DNA of 64,000 nt from Torulaspora globosa (GCF_014133895.1 NC_050732.1:682001-746000), one strand, 5' to 3'. Counted from the stretch's first letter, positions 1 through 10,930 are shown. Numbers and translations are program-made. Notes: generated by a model not told the origin, from the sequence alone.

Positions 1-1964
1 GCTCTATTCCACGAACCGGAGTTGATAGCCTGCTCAACGAGCATGTAGGGATCCGATGTTCCGTCATCGCCGTTAACACCATCGAGCTCTAGTTGAGAAG
101 TTAGCTCGTATAAAGCTGGGAAAATGATAGGAAGAATAACCTCCGCGTTCTCGATGCATAGATTTAGGAAATATTCGTTATTCCAATAACTTAGTACTTT
201 TTCAGCCACTTGGAAATGAGGTGATGAGATGCATTTGGCTAGCTGAACAAACAGAGGTACTTCCACTTTTATGAATTCTAATGGTTCGATAACCTCAAAG
301 ATATCTTCGATCTCGTTCAAAAACATGATTTCTTTCGTCGAGTTGATCTTGGGCCAATAACGGAGTAAACCCATAGTCACTTCTTCTGTAAGCAGCGGCT
401 CCTTCTCCAGAAATTGGACGATACAATATGCTAGCTGTGGGTGATACAACGATAGGCAGCGAACTTTATGCAATGGAATTAGCACTCTAACCAGGAAAAC
501 CTTGTGTTCCTCCTTTAAGGGTAATGCGAATCCGTTTATGATTGATCCGAGGATCTCTAGGAGTTCTGCCACACCGTTAAACCGTTCAGTCTCGTAGACG
601 AACTGTAGAAAAATGTTATTGATGGAACGACGGATGAAACTTCTCAGGCTCAAGAACTTGCCATATATCCTATGCAGTGTTGTCTTCAAGCAATCTCTCT
701 CCCTAACATCTTCGCTATCAAAAAGTTCCAGAAGCTTCAATATGAAATCTTGATCGATGTATTGTTTCGCGATCTGATGATTGAAATCCGGACTCTCAAC
801 GAACCTCAGGAAAAACTCGTAAACCAATTGCATATGGGGCCAGGCCAGCTCGTTAACGGGCTCATCCTCGTCGGGGTCATAAATATCTCCGATGGGATTC
901 ACTGGTGGTGGGATGGGTCTGAATAAATTAATCTTGAACATCGCAACAACATGCGAGTACATCTCATGAGTGTAAGTGAATCTGTTGGTCACTATGAATT
1001 CGATAAGCTCCTGCAAAGTGATCCGTTTAATTTCTTTACCCTGTATATCGAAGCTGGGATCATTGAAATCAAACATTGTATTGCACTGATCTACTTTCGC
1101 AATAAACAACGGGATCGTTTCTTCCGGCGACACGTCATCGAAGCTGGCAAGTTTTGTCAACTGTGCGTATCTCGAGGGCTCAAACCTTGAAGATGAATGG
1201 CGCTGTGGGATCTTTATCATATCTAGTTCTGTATCAGCATTCAGTTTCGTTGGAGTAGGCAGTTTCTCAAAAGAGTGCGATAACCTGGGTATATCTATCC
1301 CGGATGGAGAGATGGGGCTACCGTGGGGCGAACTATCGCTCTGTGTATTAGCTGAAACGGACGTCGAGCTACGTGTAGCCACGGAATAATCCTGAGCCGA
1401 TTCAACATTGATCCCTAGATTTGGCGAAGTCGGTGGCACCGCAGCCGCAGCCCCAATCAGTGTAGGCTGCGATCTACTGTGTGGGTGATCGTCCACGCGT
1501 TGCAGCGAGTCTAAAGACGACCCGTCCTTAGTCACCATCACCGCCGGCGTGCCTGCCGCATTATTTGCCATGCCTGATCCGCTATCGCTTCTGTTCTGAT
1601 CCGTTGCCACATATCCTGCAGTCGGCGTCGCGTTTCTCACGCTCTTTGCGCTTTCGCCATGACTGCCACTGCTACTCCTGGATTTCGACGATGAAGAAAT
1701 CTTACCGCTCTTTCCCGAAGACCCGCTGTGGTGTTTGCTCGCCCCAGAAGGAGCACTACCATTTCTCCCCTTCTCTAACGAGCTCCTGCTGCTTCCACCC
1801 CCGTTCCCGGAAGACGATCCTATCGTGCTTCCGCCCGCGACTGCCGCGGTCCCGCTCTTCTTATGATCTACAGCACCCTCCTTCTCTTTTTCCTTCCTCT
1901 TCCCATTAGCTGATGAAGAGCTACTAGCTTTCTTCATCAGCTTCTGCTTAAAGCCACGCATCAT
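1..1964 (-). CDS. RTS1: PP2A regulatory subunit B' (B56 family), Rts1-like; 3' end cut off by the window
   Basis: B56-type regulatory subunit of protein phosphatase 2A. It directs the Tpd3-catalytic core to substrates in the stress response, the cell cycle and the kinetochore region. The start at 1962-1964 gives MMRGFKQKL, the same opening as S. cerevisiae Rts1. Residues 1 to about 230 are Ser/Gly/Lys-rich low-complexity sequence. From about residue 260 the conserved B56 repeat domain follows, with the motifs [35 protein letters not shown] and [14 protein letters not shown]. The frame stays open to base 1, where it reads SGSWNR; 654 residues are visible and roughly 100 more of the family's usual length lie outside. 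The scaffold partner TPD3 is also in this window. Family assignment is very secure. Confidence 0.97.
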   Translation of the reverse strand, partial: MMRGFKQKLMKKASSSSSANGKRKEKEKEGAVDHKKSGTAAVAGGSTIGSSSGNGGGSSRSSLEKGRNGSAPSGASKHHSGSSGKSGKISSSSKSRSSSGSHGESAKSVRNATPTAGYVATDQNRSDSGSGMANNAAGTPAVMVTKDGSSLDSLQRVDDHPHSRSQPTLIGAAAAVPPTSPNLGINVESAQDYSVATRSSTSVSANTQSDSSPHGSPISPSGIDIPRLSHSFEKLPTPTKLNADTELDMIKIPQRHSSSRFEPSRYAQLTKLASFDDVSPEETIPLFIAKVDQCNTMFDFNDPSFDIQGKEIKRITLQELIEFIVTNRFTYTHEMYSHVVAMFKINLFRPIPPPVNPIGDIYDPDEDEPVNELAWPHMQLVYEFFLRFVESPDFNHQIAKQYIDQDFILKLLELFDSEDVRERDCLKTTLHRIYGKFLSLRSFIRRSINNIFLQFVYETERFNGVAELLEILGSIINGFALPLKEEHKVFLVRVLIPLHKVRCLSLYHPQLAYCIVQFLEKEPLLTEEVTMGLLRYWPKINSTKEIMFLNEIEDIFEVIEPLEFIKVEVPLFVQLAKCISSPHFQVAEKVLSYWNNEYFLNLCIENAEVILPIIFPALYELTSQLELDGVNGDDGTSDPYMLVEQAINSGSWNR

Positions 1965-2632
1965 CTTTCCGGCCTCTTGGATGCAACCACACTTCTAAAC
2001 CGATCCTCACGCTCCAAAAAAGTCCAATCGAATTAATCTCCCAAAACCTGACAAGCCAATTTAACCGTCTTAAGCTCAGGACCGCCTCAAATGTCCTCGA
2101 CCGCTAGCAACCTCCAATCTTCATCGATATAAACATTGGTCCCCGTCTTCTTATGTGGGAAACTAGACGTTTTTATCAGAAAGGGGTTGTTTGCTTAAGG
2201 AGCCGGGTAACAGAACTTTTTTTTCACTATATAAGCAGCTTAAGTATCGAAGGCGACTTGAATCTCTCGCCGCAATTCCTCTTATTCTAACAGGCTTAGG
2301 TAGCTGGGAGCTCAGTACAGTACTTAGTAACTCTATGATGAAACGCCGAACATGGGAGAGCCATTTCGCGGGCTCCATGCGGTTGAGATGAAGCTCGGCT
2401 GCTTAAAGCAGTTACACACCCTACAACGATGCGACATGATTGCCATAGACCACCTCTTATTTATCTCCAGTGGGAGTAAAGCGGGATGGTCAATGGAGCC
2501 GAGGATCGAAGATATGATGAAAAAATGGTCAGTTTCCAAGCTGCAGAGTCACAACCGTGATTGAGACAACAAGATTATACCATTTCAGAACCGCTACACT
2601 GATTATTCTCTTCGATTTCCAGGCAAAGTATG
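1965..2632. other. Intergenic region: RTS1 promoter and SPO7 3' flank
   Basis: 668 bases between the RTS1 start and the SPO7 stop, both genes on the minus strand. Several open frames of 66-76 codons overlap here on both strands (2163-2564), but they overlap one another, show no recognisable domain and look like chance. I see no tRNA or repeat. Confidence 0.6.
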
Positions 2633-3490
2633 TCACGTCTTGGAGGGCACTTGCACGCGCCTTCTTGCGCCTTCTCTAGCCCAGAATTCGTCTCTGTAAA
2701 TTTCCCAGCCTTCTCTGACCTCTGCACTGAACGATCTTGGGTTCAGTACCAGTTTCACGTCTACAGCGCCGATTCGTGGCTGCGATCGTACCGTGACGCT
2801 GGTCCAAAAGGTGACCAGAGCATTCGAGTCGCTCAGCCTGCAAACACCAGTGAGCACTGAGATGTTGAGACGTGCAACGTTCCTACTGGTGAATCTCACA
2901 AAATCGGTGAATCTTTCGTTCCAGGTCGAATGCACTTTCACCAGTTTGAGATTGAACTGACGAATACCCTTGTTTGTAGAGGTGAAGAACTTCCTTGGGA
3001 TGACAATCGTTCGTCTATACTCCCCTCCAAGATGGAACAATGCCACGGTGACGCCGATGAACAGTAGCACAAACTGCAAGGCATACCTGTGTAGACCTTT
3101 CACGGATTCGCCGGTAAAGTACAGCTCGTAAAACGCAAACCCGGCGACCCCCATCAGACACGATAAGAAGATAGTAAACTGCCACCTCAGTACTTTCTGT
3201 TTATGCGCTTGATTTCGCAGGTCATCCTCTAAGATCAGCAGATTCCGAAAGATCTTGGACGCAGAAGATATATCGTTGGAGCTCTTCACGTTTCTGCCAC
3301 TCGACGTGCGACTGTTGGATCTCTTCCTCTCCACCATACCTGTACCACCGTTCGCATATGAGCTTCTGCTTGTGGAAGTCCGAGGCCCATCCAACGCCTC
3401 GCCAGTCTCCAGCTTCATACTCGGTACTTCCGTCTCCGTCATTGCTGCCACTCGCTGCCTGGTTCCATCACTGGTGATCTCAGAAATCAT
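2633..3490 (-). CDS. SPO7: Spo7-like regulatory subunit of the Nem1-Spo7 phosphatase
   Basis: Regulatory subunit of the nuclear-envelope/ER phosphatase complex that dephosphorylates the lipin Pah1 and so controls phospholipid synthesis and nuclear membrane growth. The first ATG of the frame is at 3488-3490, giving 285 residues; the frame extends 17 codons further to a TTG, which I do not use. The N-terminal ~75 residues are Ser/Arg-rich and divergent. Then comes the conserved segment SKIFRNLLILEDDLRNQAHK, two membrane segments (about 104-126 and 136-155), and a highly conserved cytosolic part with EYRRTIVIPRKFFTSTNKG and QPRIGAVDVKLVLNPRSFS near the C-terminus. Length is slightly above the S. 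cerevisiae protein. It is divergent with MDM10, as in S. cerevisiae, where these two genes are also neighbours. Confidence 0.95.
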   Translation of the reverse strand: MISEITSDGTRQRVAAMTETEVPSMKLETGEALDGPRTSTSRSSYANGGTGMVERKRSNSRTSSGRNVKSSNDISSASKIFRNLLILEDDLRNQAHKQKVLRWQFTIFLSCLMGVAGFAFYELYFTGESVKGLHRYALQFVLLFIGVTVALFHLGGEYRRTIVIPRKFFTSTNKGIRQFNLKLVKVHSTWNERFTDFVRFTSRNVARLNISVLTGVCRLSDSNALVTFWTSVTVRSQPRIGAVDVKLVLNPRSFSAEVREGWEIYRDEFWAREGARRRVQVPSKT

Positions 3491-4070
3491 TAGCTGATGT
3501 AGCTTTTGGAACTTCTCAGTTACTTGATGATGATCGGTCAAGGAAACAAACGAGTGTTTAACGAGTCCTACAAAGAACGTCTTGAAAATACAACGTCACT
3601 GGGATTTAGGAATCCGGCCTACTCATATCCGTAGGGTTCTTGAGGGAAGCAAGTCGTTGTGAGTCTCTTTCTACTGTCCAAAGTCAGTTGGGACGTCCGG
3701 GAAGAGTGGCTTCACGACAACAGTTACATACATCATATTCTTGCTGCCATTGAGCTGGCAAGCCCCTGCTACACATCTTGCTATACCGAATATTCTATGG
3801 TCGGCTCGTTAATTCTTGGTTACGGCCAATTGCAGACCCTGGTCAAGTGTGTGATTCCCTGCAGCCAATGGAGACGTACTAAGAAGCACATCTGGCATTG
3901 ATACCATGCCTCGAGCCCACCTTTGCTATGCCTATGAGGGAGGCCAGCGAACTGTTACCTCACAGAGCGATAATCCATTACTGAAATTTGGCAACATATC
4001 TTTCGACAAGGAGCTGGAAGGTTATTGATGGAACTGACAGCCGAATTTTAAGGCCTGCTGCTGTGTCAGA
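3491..4070. promoter_or_regulatory. Divergent promoter region, SPO7 / MDM10
   Basis: 580 bases between two divergent start codons. An open frame of 80 codons at 3659-3901 shows no conserved feature and is probably chance. No factor site was identified with confidence. Confidence 0.5.
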
Positions 4071-5402
4071 ATGCTGGACTACATGGAATCAGTCTCCCGA
4101 GCATTCGAACAGAGCACCGGCTGGAGCCGTGATAACAGCTATGCCAACATAACAGCGACTTCCAAGGCCCTGCTGGACTTTAAGATCCCAACAGCGTTCG
4201 AGTTTCAAGTATCCAATGCTACTACCCCCTACACGTTCAATACCACGAGAGTCTCTACGAGGAATATCTTCAATGGCTCGTTGACTTATCTATACAGTGA
4301 TGCCGATAATTTAAAGGATATGGTTCGAGGCTCTGGAGCTGTCAGTTTGCAACAAGTGACGGAAACATACAGATATTTCCAGCCATTTTACAACCACAAG
4401 TCGGCGCCGTCAAATGGTGATAGACTCGTACGGAAATCTCTCTACTATGGGAGGATGTACTATCCAACCTCCAATTTGGAGGCAATGATGATAAAAAGGC
4501 TCACACCGTATACACAGGTGAAACTGAAGTGTCTGAGTACCTTCAATGAGTTTAACATACTGACTTGTCACTGGCAGCGCGATACAGGTAGAAACTGCCA
4601 GGAATTGATATTCTCTACCAATGACTTGCTGTGTGGCTATAGATTTTTACACAATTTCCTTGGGACTCCCTCCAAAATGAAGACGTCATTGTACAACAAT
4701 TCTTCTCTATCTCTGGGCACTGAACTGTGGTTGGGGCTTATTACATTGAGTCCCGGTTGTTCGACGACTTTGCGATACTGTACACACGCACCGAACACTG
4801 GAAGACCACTGACTTTGACTTTGTCGTGGAACCCATTCTTCGGCAACCTCTCTTCGTCGTATTCGGCTAAGACGAGTACAAGCACAACGTTTTGTGCCAA
4901 GTACGATTTCAATCTGTATTCGATAGATTCCAACTTATCATTTGGTGTTGAGGTTTGGAGGCGTGGTAGTACGAATCAACAGCATGAACCGCCCACCTCA
5001 CAATCGATCAACAAAACCGATAATTTAATGTACCACCATCTGCTACCGACGCTGTCCCAAAGTTCATCGCACGGGCATGGACAGACAAAGATGGAGCATG
5101 AGCAGCAATTGCTGCAAGATTTAACCACCGCATTCTCTACTTCCTTGAAGAGGATAGACAGGGAAAAATTCGAGATAGAGAATTTTCAGAATGACTATAG
5201 CTGTGCCAACTTCACCAGCGTTTGGAAGCTTTCGACTTCTCTGCGTGATAAAAACCTGAAAGTTCTTTGGGAAGGCAAGTTTAAGGGTTTTCTGGTATCG
5301 GCGGGTGGTGAGTTCTTCAAATCAAGCCCATTATTAGATAATCGGTCCAGAACTCCTCTATATCCGGCCAGATTTGGCGTTCAATTACAGTACTCTACGT
5401 AA
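4071..5402 (+). CDS. MDM10: Mitochondrial outer-membrane beta-barrel, ERMES and SAM subunit
   Basis: Mdm10 is a beta-barrel of the mitochondrial outer membrane. It anchors the ER-mitochondria encounter structure (with Mmm1, Mdm12 and Mdm34) and also works in the SAM complex during Tom40 assembly. The 443-residue product opens MLDY and has the family signatures RKSLYYGRMYYPTSNLEAMM, SLYNNSSLSLGTELWLGL, SPGCSTTLRY, NTGRPLTLTLSWNPFFG and SVWKLSTSLRDKNLKVLWEG. It ends FGVQLQYST, the aromatic/hydrophobic barrel terminus expected of a SAM substrate. It is about 50 residues shorter than the S. cerevisiae protein, mainly in a variable loop before the last strands. Its stop lies 11 bases from the SWC3 stop on the other strand, so the two transcripts must overlap at their 3' ends. 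Confidence 0.96.
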   Translation: MLDYMESVSRAFEQSTGWSRDNSYANITATSKALLDFKIPTAFEFQVSNATTPYTFNTTRVSTRNIFNGSLTYLYSDADNLKDMVRGSGAVSLQQVTETYRYFQPFYNHKSAPSNGDRLVRKSLYYGRMYYPTSNLEAMMIKRLTPYTQVKLKCLSTFNEFNILTCHWQRDTGRNCQELIFSTNDLLCGYRFLHNFLGTPSKMKTSLYNNSSLSLGTELWLGLITLSPGCSTTLRYCTHAPNTGRPLTLTLSWNPFFGNLSSSYSAKTSTSTTFCAKYDFNLYSIDSNLSFGVEVWRRGSTNQQHEPPTSQSINKTDNLMYHHLLPTLSQSSSHGHGQTKMEHEQQLLQDLTTAFSTSLKRIDREKFEIENFQNDYSCANFTSVWKLSTSLRDKNLKVLWEGKFKGFLVSAGGEFFKSSPLLDNRSRTPLYPARFGVQLQYST

Positions 5403-5413
5403 AGTCCGAGGAA

Positions 5414-7234
5414 CTATTGCCTGTGTTTTCTACCTTTAGATTCTTCCTCATGCTCATTGAGTTTAACTCTCAATTTCTCGGCCAGATCCTTATCGTCATA
5501 TGCATCCAGCTGGTACCAAAGATTGTAGCCTGATAATCGTGTGCCGATCTCCATTATAGTAGTCATTGCCTTTCGTACCTTTTCTGCTGGGTCAACACTG
5601 TTTAGGAGGATACGAGCAAATTTGGGATGAATACCTGTAAATTTCACTGTCATTGGGCTATATAAGGGCGTCGGGCAACCTCTCTCAGAGTAAACATCAT
5701 AATTTTTCGCTAATTCTTCTTTCTCCTCTTCAGACTTCAAACTTTTCGACAGCTCCCTTATCCTCTTCGATCGATGTCGCTTTATATCTGCATCATTATG
5801 AACAATAATCCATGACAAAAGAAAACTACCATCATCTTCAACAAACTCTATGATTGCATTCTTCGGCAGTAGGTACCTGGGGGTAGTGTACTCCGTGTAT
5901 TCTAGGATAATCTGGGCTCCGTGAACGTATTTCTGCTGGAAAGCAGTCAAGTGCATTGATTTCTCATCCGAATTGTTTCCAGCCTGTTGAATCGAATTAT
6001 CACCCTTTTTTCTTCTCGAGTTTGCTTCTTTCTTGATGGCCGTCCCCTCACTGTGCTTAAATTCCCCTTTGACGGTCGGCTTAATATCCTCCTCATCTGC
6101 GCGCTCCTTCTCAGGATCTTTGCTTAATATCGTAGCCGCTTCATCTTTGTTGGACGATCTGTCTTCAACATTACTAGCGCTTGGATGCGCGTCCTTCCGC
6201 TCCGTTTGTTGTACAGCTTGCGGCGGTGGGGTCCATCCAGGCGGAGGAGGCATATTCTTGGCGATTTCGATGAATTTCTTGAACTCCTCAACCTGTTCCA
6301 AAGTAGCATCACCGTTAGCCACAATACCCATCAAAGTATTAAGCTTACGGTCTTTTTGGGCCATCAGATTCAGGTTCGCAATCATTTTAGGGTTCGTTAC
6401 TGACTGTGAACTGGGCGCCGGGGACCTCCTGGTCGAAGAATTGGATACTATAGATCCTGCTCGCTTCAGGTTTTGGTGCTCGTTCTGTTTCTTAACGTCA
6501 TTTTTCCGTCGCTGCTTGACGACTTCTTGTTCCACTCTGCCCTTCGCCTTGTTCTCCTTCCGCAATTGGAGTAGCTTTTCCCTTTCCTGCTTCTTCTTCT
6601 GCTGCATTTCTTTCTTCATCTCGGCAAGCCTCTGCTTCTCCTCCTTGACTTTCCTTCTTGCCTCCTCTCTCTCTTTCTTCCTCATATCCTGCTCATCGTG
6701 CCACTTCTTTTCCATCTCTTCATCCTTCAGGATGAAAAGTCTAACGGGAAACGTGTGAGGCCCTCCCAACATGGTGCAATCGCATAGCTTCTGCATCTTA
6801 TCTCGCATCTGGATTGTCGCGGCCTGGGCTGGTGCTTCCGTCGCACCGGCCGAATCCTTTACCGGTTTGGCTGCCTTGGTGAAGTAAAGCTCGAACATTT
6901 CCCCGCGAACCCATGTTTTTCTGGAGTTCACCAGTGAATAGTACAACACCGCTGAATCCTTGACACTCAATGGGTGCGTTAGCGTTGAGCTATATTCTGG
7001 CACTCCTAAGCTACTCGGAACACCACCAACCATCTCAAAGGGTCGACTATTTCCCACCGGCCCATGTGAATGTTCTAAATACCCATCAGACCCAGATATC
7101 TCGCCATTCTCACTATCAGTCGAATTCCGCTTTCTCCTCTTGATCCTCCGACCAAATGCTTTTGGCGAGCTAGACTTCGGCTCTGTCTCTCCCTCATCTT
7201 CTGCCTTAATCCTCGAACGAAGTACAGCGGGCAT
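5414..7234 (-). CDS. SWC3: Swc3-like subunit of the SWR1 chromatin-remodelling complex
   Basis: Subunit of SWR1, which swaps H2A for the variant H2A.Z in promoter nucleosomes. The start at 7232-7234 (MPAVLRSRIKAEDE) gives 606 residues. It has a basic N-terminus (FGRRIKRRKRN), a conserved block around YYSLVNSRKTWVRGEMFELYF, and a long Lys/Glu-rich probable coiled coil at about residues 180-250. A conserved C-terminal part includes YVHGAQIILEYTEYTTPRYLLP, and the tail is charged. The order MDM10-SWC3 matches S. cerevisiae chromosome I. The assignment rests on family resemblance and synteny; Swc3 has no catalytic motif to check. Confidence 0.9.
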   Translation of the reverse strand: MPAVLRSRIKAEDEGETEPKSSSPKAFGRRIKRRKRNSTDSENGEISGSDGYLEHSHGPVGNSRPFEMVGGVPSSLGVPEYSSTLTHPLSVKDSAVLYYSLVNSRKTWVRGEMFELYFTKAAKPVKDSAGATEAPAQAATIQMRDKMQKLCDCTMLGGPHTFPVRLFILKDEEMEKKWHDEQDMRKKEREEARRKVKEEKQRLAEMKKEMQQKKKQEREKLLQLRKENKAKGRVEQEVVKQRRKNDVKKQNEHQNLKRAGSIVSNSSTRRSPAPSSQSVTNPKMIANLNLMAQKDRKLNTLMGIVANGDATLEQVEEFKKFIEIAKNMPPPPGWTPPPQAVQQTERKDAHPSASNVEDRSSNKDEAATILSKDPEKERADEEDIKPTVKGEFKHSEGTAIKKEANSRRKKGDNSIQQAGNNSDEKSMHLTAFQQKYVHGAQIILEYTEYTTPRYLLPKNAIIEFVEDDGSFLLSWIIVHNDADIKRHRSKRIRELSKSLKSEEEKEELAKNYDVYSERGCPTPLYSPMTVKFTGIHPKFARILLNSVDPAEKVRKAMTTIMEIGTRLSGYNLWYQLDAYDDKDLAEKLRVKLNEHEEESKGRKHRQ

Positions 7235-7630
7235 TCAGTTTCTCAACTCTACCAACCACTCCCCAGATATCTCAAGTAGTGTTGAAGTTCGCTTCTGAAG
7301 CATCTAATGTTGCCAAGACCTCCAGCAAGCTGCCTTTCGATACACGTGACGCCTCTATACGCTTAACCAACGCCTGAAATCTCTGATGGACGCCACTTCA
7401 GTGGATTCAGTACCTGATTAGAGCTGGAATTCGTTCGCCTCGCTTCAATCGAGGTCTTTCTGTTGGTTTGGCCATCTCTTTAAGGTATTTCATCGTTTCC
7501 GAGATGACGTACAAGCTACATGGAAATTCAAGCGTCCCATCGAGTAATCTAATTTCTGAAGAAAGCTGACTATTGGAAGGGTGTAGGCCATCGTGGCGGG
7601 TCGTAGACAGGTTCTATTGGTCGAATTGAC
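7235..7630. promoter_or_regulatory. Divergent promoter region, SWC3 / SMC5
   Basis: 396 bases between two divergent start codons. A CACGTG core occurs near 7340, a possible Cbf1-type E-box. I found no MCB (ACGCGT) element, although SMC genes are often S-phase genes. Confidence 0.45.
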
Positions 7631-10600
7631 ATGACGGTTGCTTCGAGCTCTTTGGGTGTGGCTAAGAGACGTGATGAGGACTTTGACAGATACCCAGTGG
7701 GCAAAAAATTGAGATTTAATAGTGTCAGATACGAGGATTTCAAACCTGGAGCTTTAATCAAGATGAGATTGGTGAATTTTGTCACTTATAAGTTGACGGA
7801 ATTCGATCTCTCGCCCTCTTTGAACATGATCATAGGTCCAAATGGATCGGGAAAGTCGACTTTTGTATGTGCAGTATGCCTTGGGTTGGCAGGCAAGACG
7901 GAGCTCCTTGGCAGAAGTAAAAAGGTTACGGATTTCATCAAAAATGGGGAAGATAGCGGGCTTATCGAAATCACTCTGAAGAACTCTGGGAAATTGCAGG
8001 ACATTCCGCATGTAAATGCTGAGGACCAGATAATAAAGATCACTCGGCGGATAACGAGGCTTAAGACGAGGACTGAATACTTTATTAATGATCGAGAAGT
8101 TACAGAGCATGTGGTCAGAGCACTTGTCGCCGGATTGAACATTCAGTTGGATAACCTGTGTCAATTCCTATCGCAGGAGCGTGTTGCCAGCTTCGCGGGA
8201 CTGAAATCTGACAAGTTGTTGGTGGAGACGCTCCGATCTATTGATCTGGGTTTATGTGAGATGCTAGCAAGCCTCAAGACTCATCAATCAGAGGAGAACG
8301 ACTTTCAGAAGCAGTTGAACTCAAAGCAGAAAAGGCTTGATGAGCTGCTCAAGAAACGCAACGAGCTACAAGGATCTGTGGAGCAGCTACGACACTACCA
8401 GGAGAAGAGGAAAAGAATAGATATCCACAGGAAACTGATACCCTATGTGCGTATCAAAGCTGTCGCAGCGGAACGGCGGCTTCGGAGAGCGGAGTTAAAT
8501 CAAGCTGTGAGGAACCTAAAGGAGTTCTTGAAGGAGAAATCACCGTTAGTCGAATTAGACAGTCAGATCAAGGAAAAGGTGGCCTCTGCTGCCGAGGAGC
8601 TGAAGACTACAGAGGAGCTATTCGAAAAGTTGAAGGCAGCCTGCACAGAAAGGGCAGAAAAACTGTGTGATATCAGAAGTCGGATTGGAAGAAAGAAGTT
8701 GAACGCCGAATCATGCCAGAAGAGAAGAAGCCGATTACGGGCTGAGATAGCCCACAAAAGGCAGGAACTGGATCAAGAGCGGGCTGCGTTGAGAACCGGA
8801 CAGATGCCCGACCCTGCGCTCTTCTCGCAGCTTGAAGCCCGGCAAAATGATCTGATCCGGCACGAAAGTGAAATCAAAAGGGCGATAAGAGAAGCAGAGT
8901 CGAATATAACAAACAAAAATTACGAGATAAGTGATCTAAAGAGAAGGATCATAACAAAGGAAGCCTTGCTGAGTAAAGATGATAGAATCGGAGTCCTGGA
9001 TAACCTTGCATCGACCGATAGGGCCGGTGGTAATATATTTAGGACTGTTAAGGATGCTGTGGGATACGTAAGGGACAGGCCTGAGATGCGCCTATCCGTG
9101 CTTGAACCTCCAGTAATTGCGGTGTCAGTAAGCAGCCCGAAGTATGCAGCGTATTTGGCGCAATGCGTGGACTTTAATACCAGAATAGCCTTCACTCTAG
9201 TGGGTTCCGAGGCATATGACCGATTTGCCAATGAGCTCTTGGATAACTTCAGAGTTAATACAAGGGAATTAAGTGCCGCAGAAATGAAGCCCCCTTTACC
9301 AAGAGAACAACTGAAGCGACTGGGTTTTGATTTCTATCTGTCCGATATTGTTACTGGTGATGCCCGAGTCATCAAAATGCTGTGCCAGAACTGTAATATT
9401 CACTCGATACCCATTTCTCTACGCGAGTTGGCCCCACAGCAGATAACGAAATTAATGGAACCAAGAAGCAATGGCAAATTACTTTTCACAAAATTCATTC
9501 ATGGTTATAAGGTGGTAGACATGGGAATAGGTGCGTATAGTCGTCAGGTATGGACAAAAGATTACGAATGTGCCAAGAAAACCGACTTCTTTCAGATTTC
9601 AGTTATGTCAGATGAAAAGAAATCGAGCATCAGAGCTGAAATTTCGCAAGTACAAGCTAAAATCGACGATATCTCAAAGAGTATTGAAGATTTAGAGAGC
9701 GCAAAGAAGGAGTCGAGAAACAATTTATCTAAGAGCTCTAAAGAAAATGAGCGAATTTCCAGAGAACTCCAGGAGCTAAATGACATTCGCAAGAAATGGT
9801 CTTTAGCTGGTGCGACAATTCAACGTTTGACATCGGAAATTGAAAAGTTAACTGATGAGATCGAAAGGGGTCTACCTTCGCAAATCAAGCAGATTGATGA
9901 CGAAATCTCCACGATAAAAACATCACAAACTACTGTCCTGAGAGAGTTGGCTGCGACCATCAAAAGACTCAAAGAGTGCCAAAAGGAGCTCGCTCTCTCT
10001 AACGTGAGAAACTTTGAGGCCAAGAATCTGGATATCTCCATGAGCGACGTTATTCAGTCTATCAATCGAAAAGAAGAGGAATTGAATAACGAATGCAATA
10101 GCAGAAAAAAAAGGCTTGAAGAGGCAAAGAATGTCAATGTTCAAGAGCTTAAAAAGGAGATTAAGTCTTACACCGAGGAAACGCAGCAACAACTGCATGC
10201 CTATGTTGAGAAATATGACAATGAAGGAACATTTAATTTAGAGCACATAGAAGGGATAATCGACAAACTAGAGTCCGAAGTCGCAACGTTGAATAATGAC
10301 GAATCTGCCATCAGTATTCTTGATGGAGTTGAGAAAGAAGTAAGGGACCTGGAAAAAGATTTACCCCAGATTGCGAGTAAATTGAAAGAGGTACAGGGCC
10401 TCATAAGGGAAAAGCGGAAGGAGTTCGAGCCAAAAGTGGATGACCTCGTTAAGAAGATATCAGATAAATTCTCTGAGCTTTTCAAACAGATTGGGAGTAA
10501 AGGTTATGTTGGCTTGAGCAAGCCTACCTCGTTCGCAGAATGGAAGATTGAAATAAAAGTGGCATTCAGAGACAGTGCAGAACTGACGAGGCTAGATGCA

Positions 10601-10930
10601 CAAAAGCAATCTGGTGGAGAACGAGCTGTGTCAACGGTACTGTACATGATAGCGCTGCAGCCTTTCACTACAGCGCCTTTCAGAGTTGTGGATGAAATAA
10701 ACCAAGGTATGGATGCTCGTAACGAAAGAATTGTTCACAAATTCATGGTCACAAATGCATGCGTCGACAACACTTCGCAATACTTTCTTATCACTCCCAA
10801 GCTTTTGACAGATCTATACTACGATGAGAGGATGATGATTCACACCGTGATGGCAGGGCCATGGGTTCCAAACCCCAGTGAACGCCCAGAAATGGCCTGT
10901 TTGGGCAAAACATCGAAGTACATTATTTAA
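7631..10930 (+). CDS. SMC5: SMC5 subunit of the Smc5-Smc6 complex
   Basis: ATPase of the Smc5/6 complex, which acts in recombinational repair, replication-fork stability and rDNA maintenance and carries the SUMO ligase Mms21 on its arm. The 1099-residue product has the N-terminal head with Walker A GPNGSGKS at residues 69-76 and a first coiled coil from about 220 to 440. A hinge follows at roughly 450-650, then a second coiled coil. The C-terminal head has the ABC signature SGGERAV at 994-1000 and Walker B FRVVDEIN near 1017-1024. SMC5-type hallmarks are the substitution-rich signature helix (TVLYMIALQ) and NQGMD after Walker B. It is followed in tandem by MSE1, as in S. cerevisiae (YOL034W-YOL033W). 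Confidence 0.97.
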   Translation: MTVASSSLGVAKRRDEDFDRYPVGKKLRFNSVRYEDFKPGALIKMRLVNFVTYKLTEFDLSPSLNMIIGPNGSGKSTFVCAVCLGLAGKTELLGRSKKVTDFIKNGEDSGLIEITLKNSGKLQDIPHVNAEDQIIKITRRITRLKTRTEYFINDREVTEHVVRALVAGLNIQLDNLCQFLSQERVASFAGLKSDKLLVETLRSIDLGLCEMLASLKTHQSEENDFQKQLNSKQKRLDELLKKRNELQGSVEQLRHYQEKRKRIDIHRKLIPYVRIKAVAAERRLRRAELNQAVRNLKEFLKEKSPLVELDSQIKEKVASAAEELKTTEELFEKLKAACTERAEKLCDIRSRIGRKKLNAESCQKRRSRLRAEIAHKRQELDQERAALRTGQMPDPALFSQLEARQNDLIRHESEIKRAIREAESNITNKNYEISDLKRRIITKEALLSKDDRIGVLDNLASTDRAGGNIFRTVKDAVGYVRDRPEMRLSVLEPPVIAVSVSSPKYAAYLAQCVDFNTRIAFTLVGSEAYDRFANELLDNFRVNTRELSAAEMKPPLPREQLKRLGFDFYLSDIVTGDARVIKMLCQNCNIHSIPISLRELAPQQITKLMEPRSNGKLLFTKFIHGYKVVDMGIGAYSRQVWTKDYECAKKTDFFQISVMSDEKKSSIRAEISQVQAKIDDISKSIEDLESAKKESRNNLSKSSKENERISRELQELNDIRKKWSLAGATIQRLTSEIEKLTDEIERGLPSQIKQIDDEISTIKTSQTTVLRELAATIKRLKECQKELALSNVRNFEAKNLDISMSDVIQSINRKEEELNNECNSRKKRLEEAKNVNVQELKKEIKSYTEETQQQLHAYVEKYDNEGTFNLEHIEGIIDKLESEVATLNNDESAISILDGVEKEVRDLEKDLPQIASKLKEVQGLIREKRKEFEPKVDDLVKKISDKFSELFKQIGSKGYVGLSKPTSFAEWKIEIKVAFRDSAELTRLDAQKQSGGERAVSTVLYMIALQPFTTAPFRVVDEINQGMDARNERIVHKFMVTNACVDNTSQYFLITPKLLTDLYYDERMMIHTVMAGPWVPNPSERPEMACLGKTSKYII

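Noticed and set aside
2163..2564. Four overlapping short frames upstream of RTS1
   Set aside because: They overlap on both strands with no conserved feature; consistent with random open frames.
6033..6758. A 241-codon open frame opposite SWC3
   Set aside because: It is antisense to the Lys/Glu-rich coiled coil of SWC3; such codon bias produces long Ser/Phe-rich mirror frames.
7754..8164. Open frames of over 110 codons opposite the SMC5 head domain
   Set aside because: They overlap a conserved catalytic gene, have no known domain, and overlap each other.
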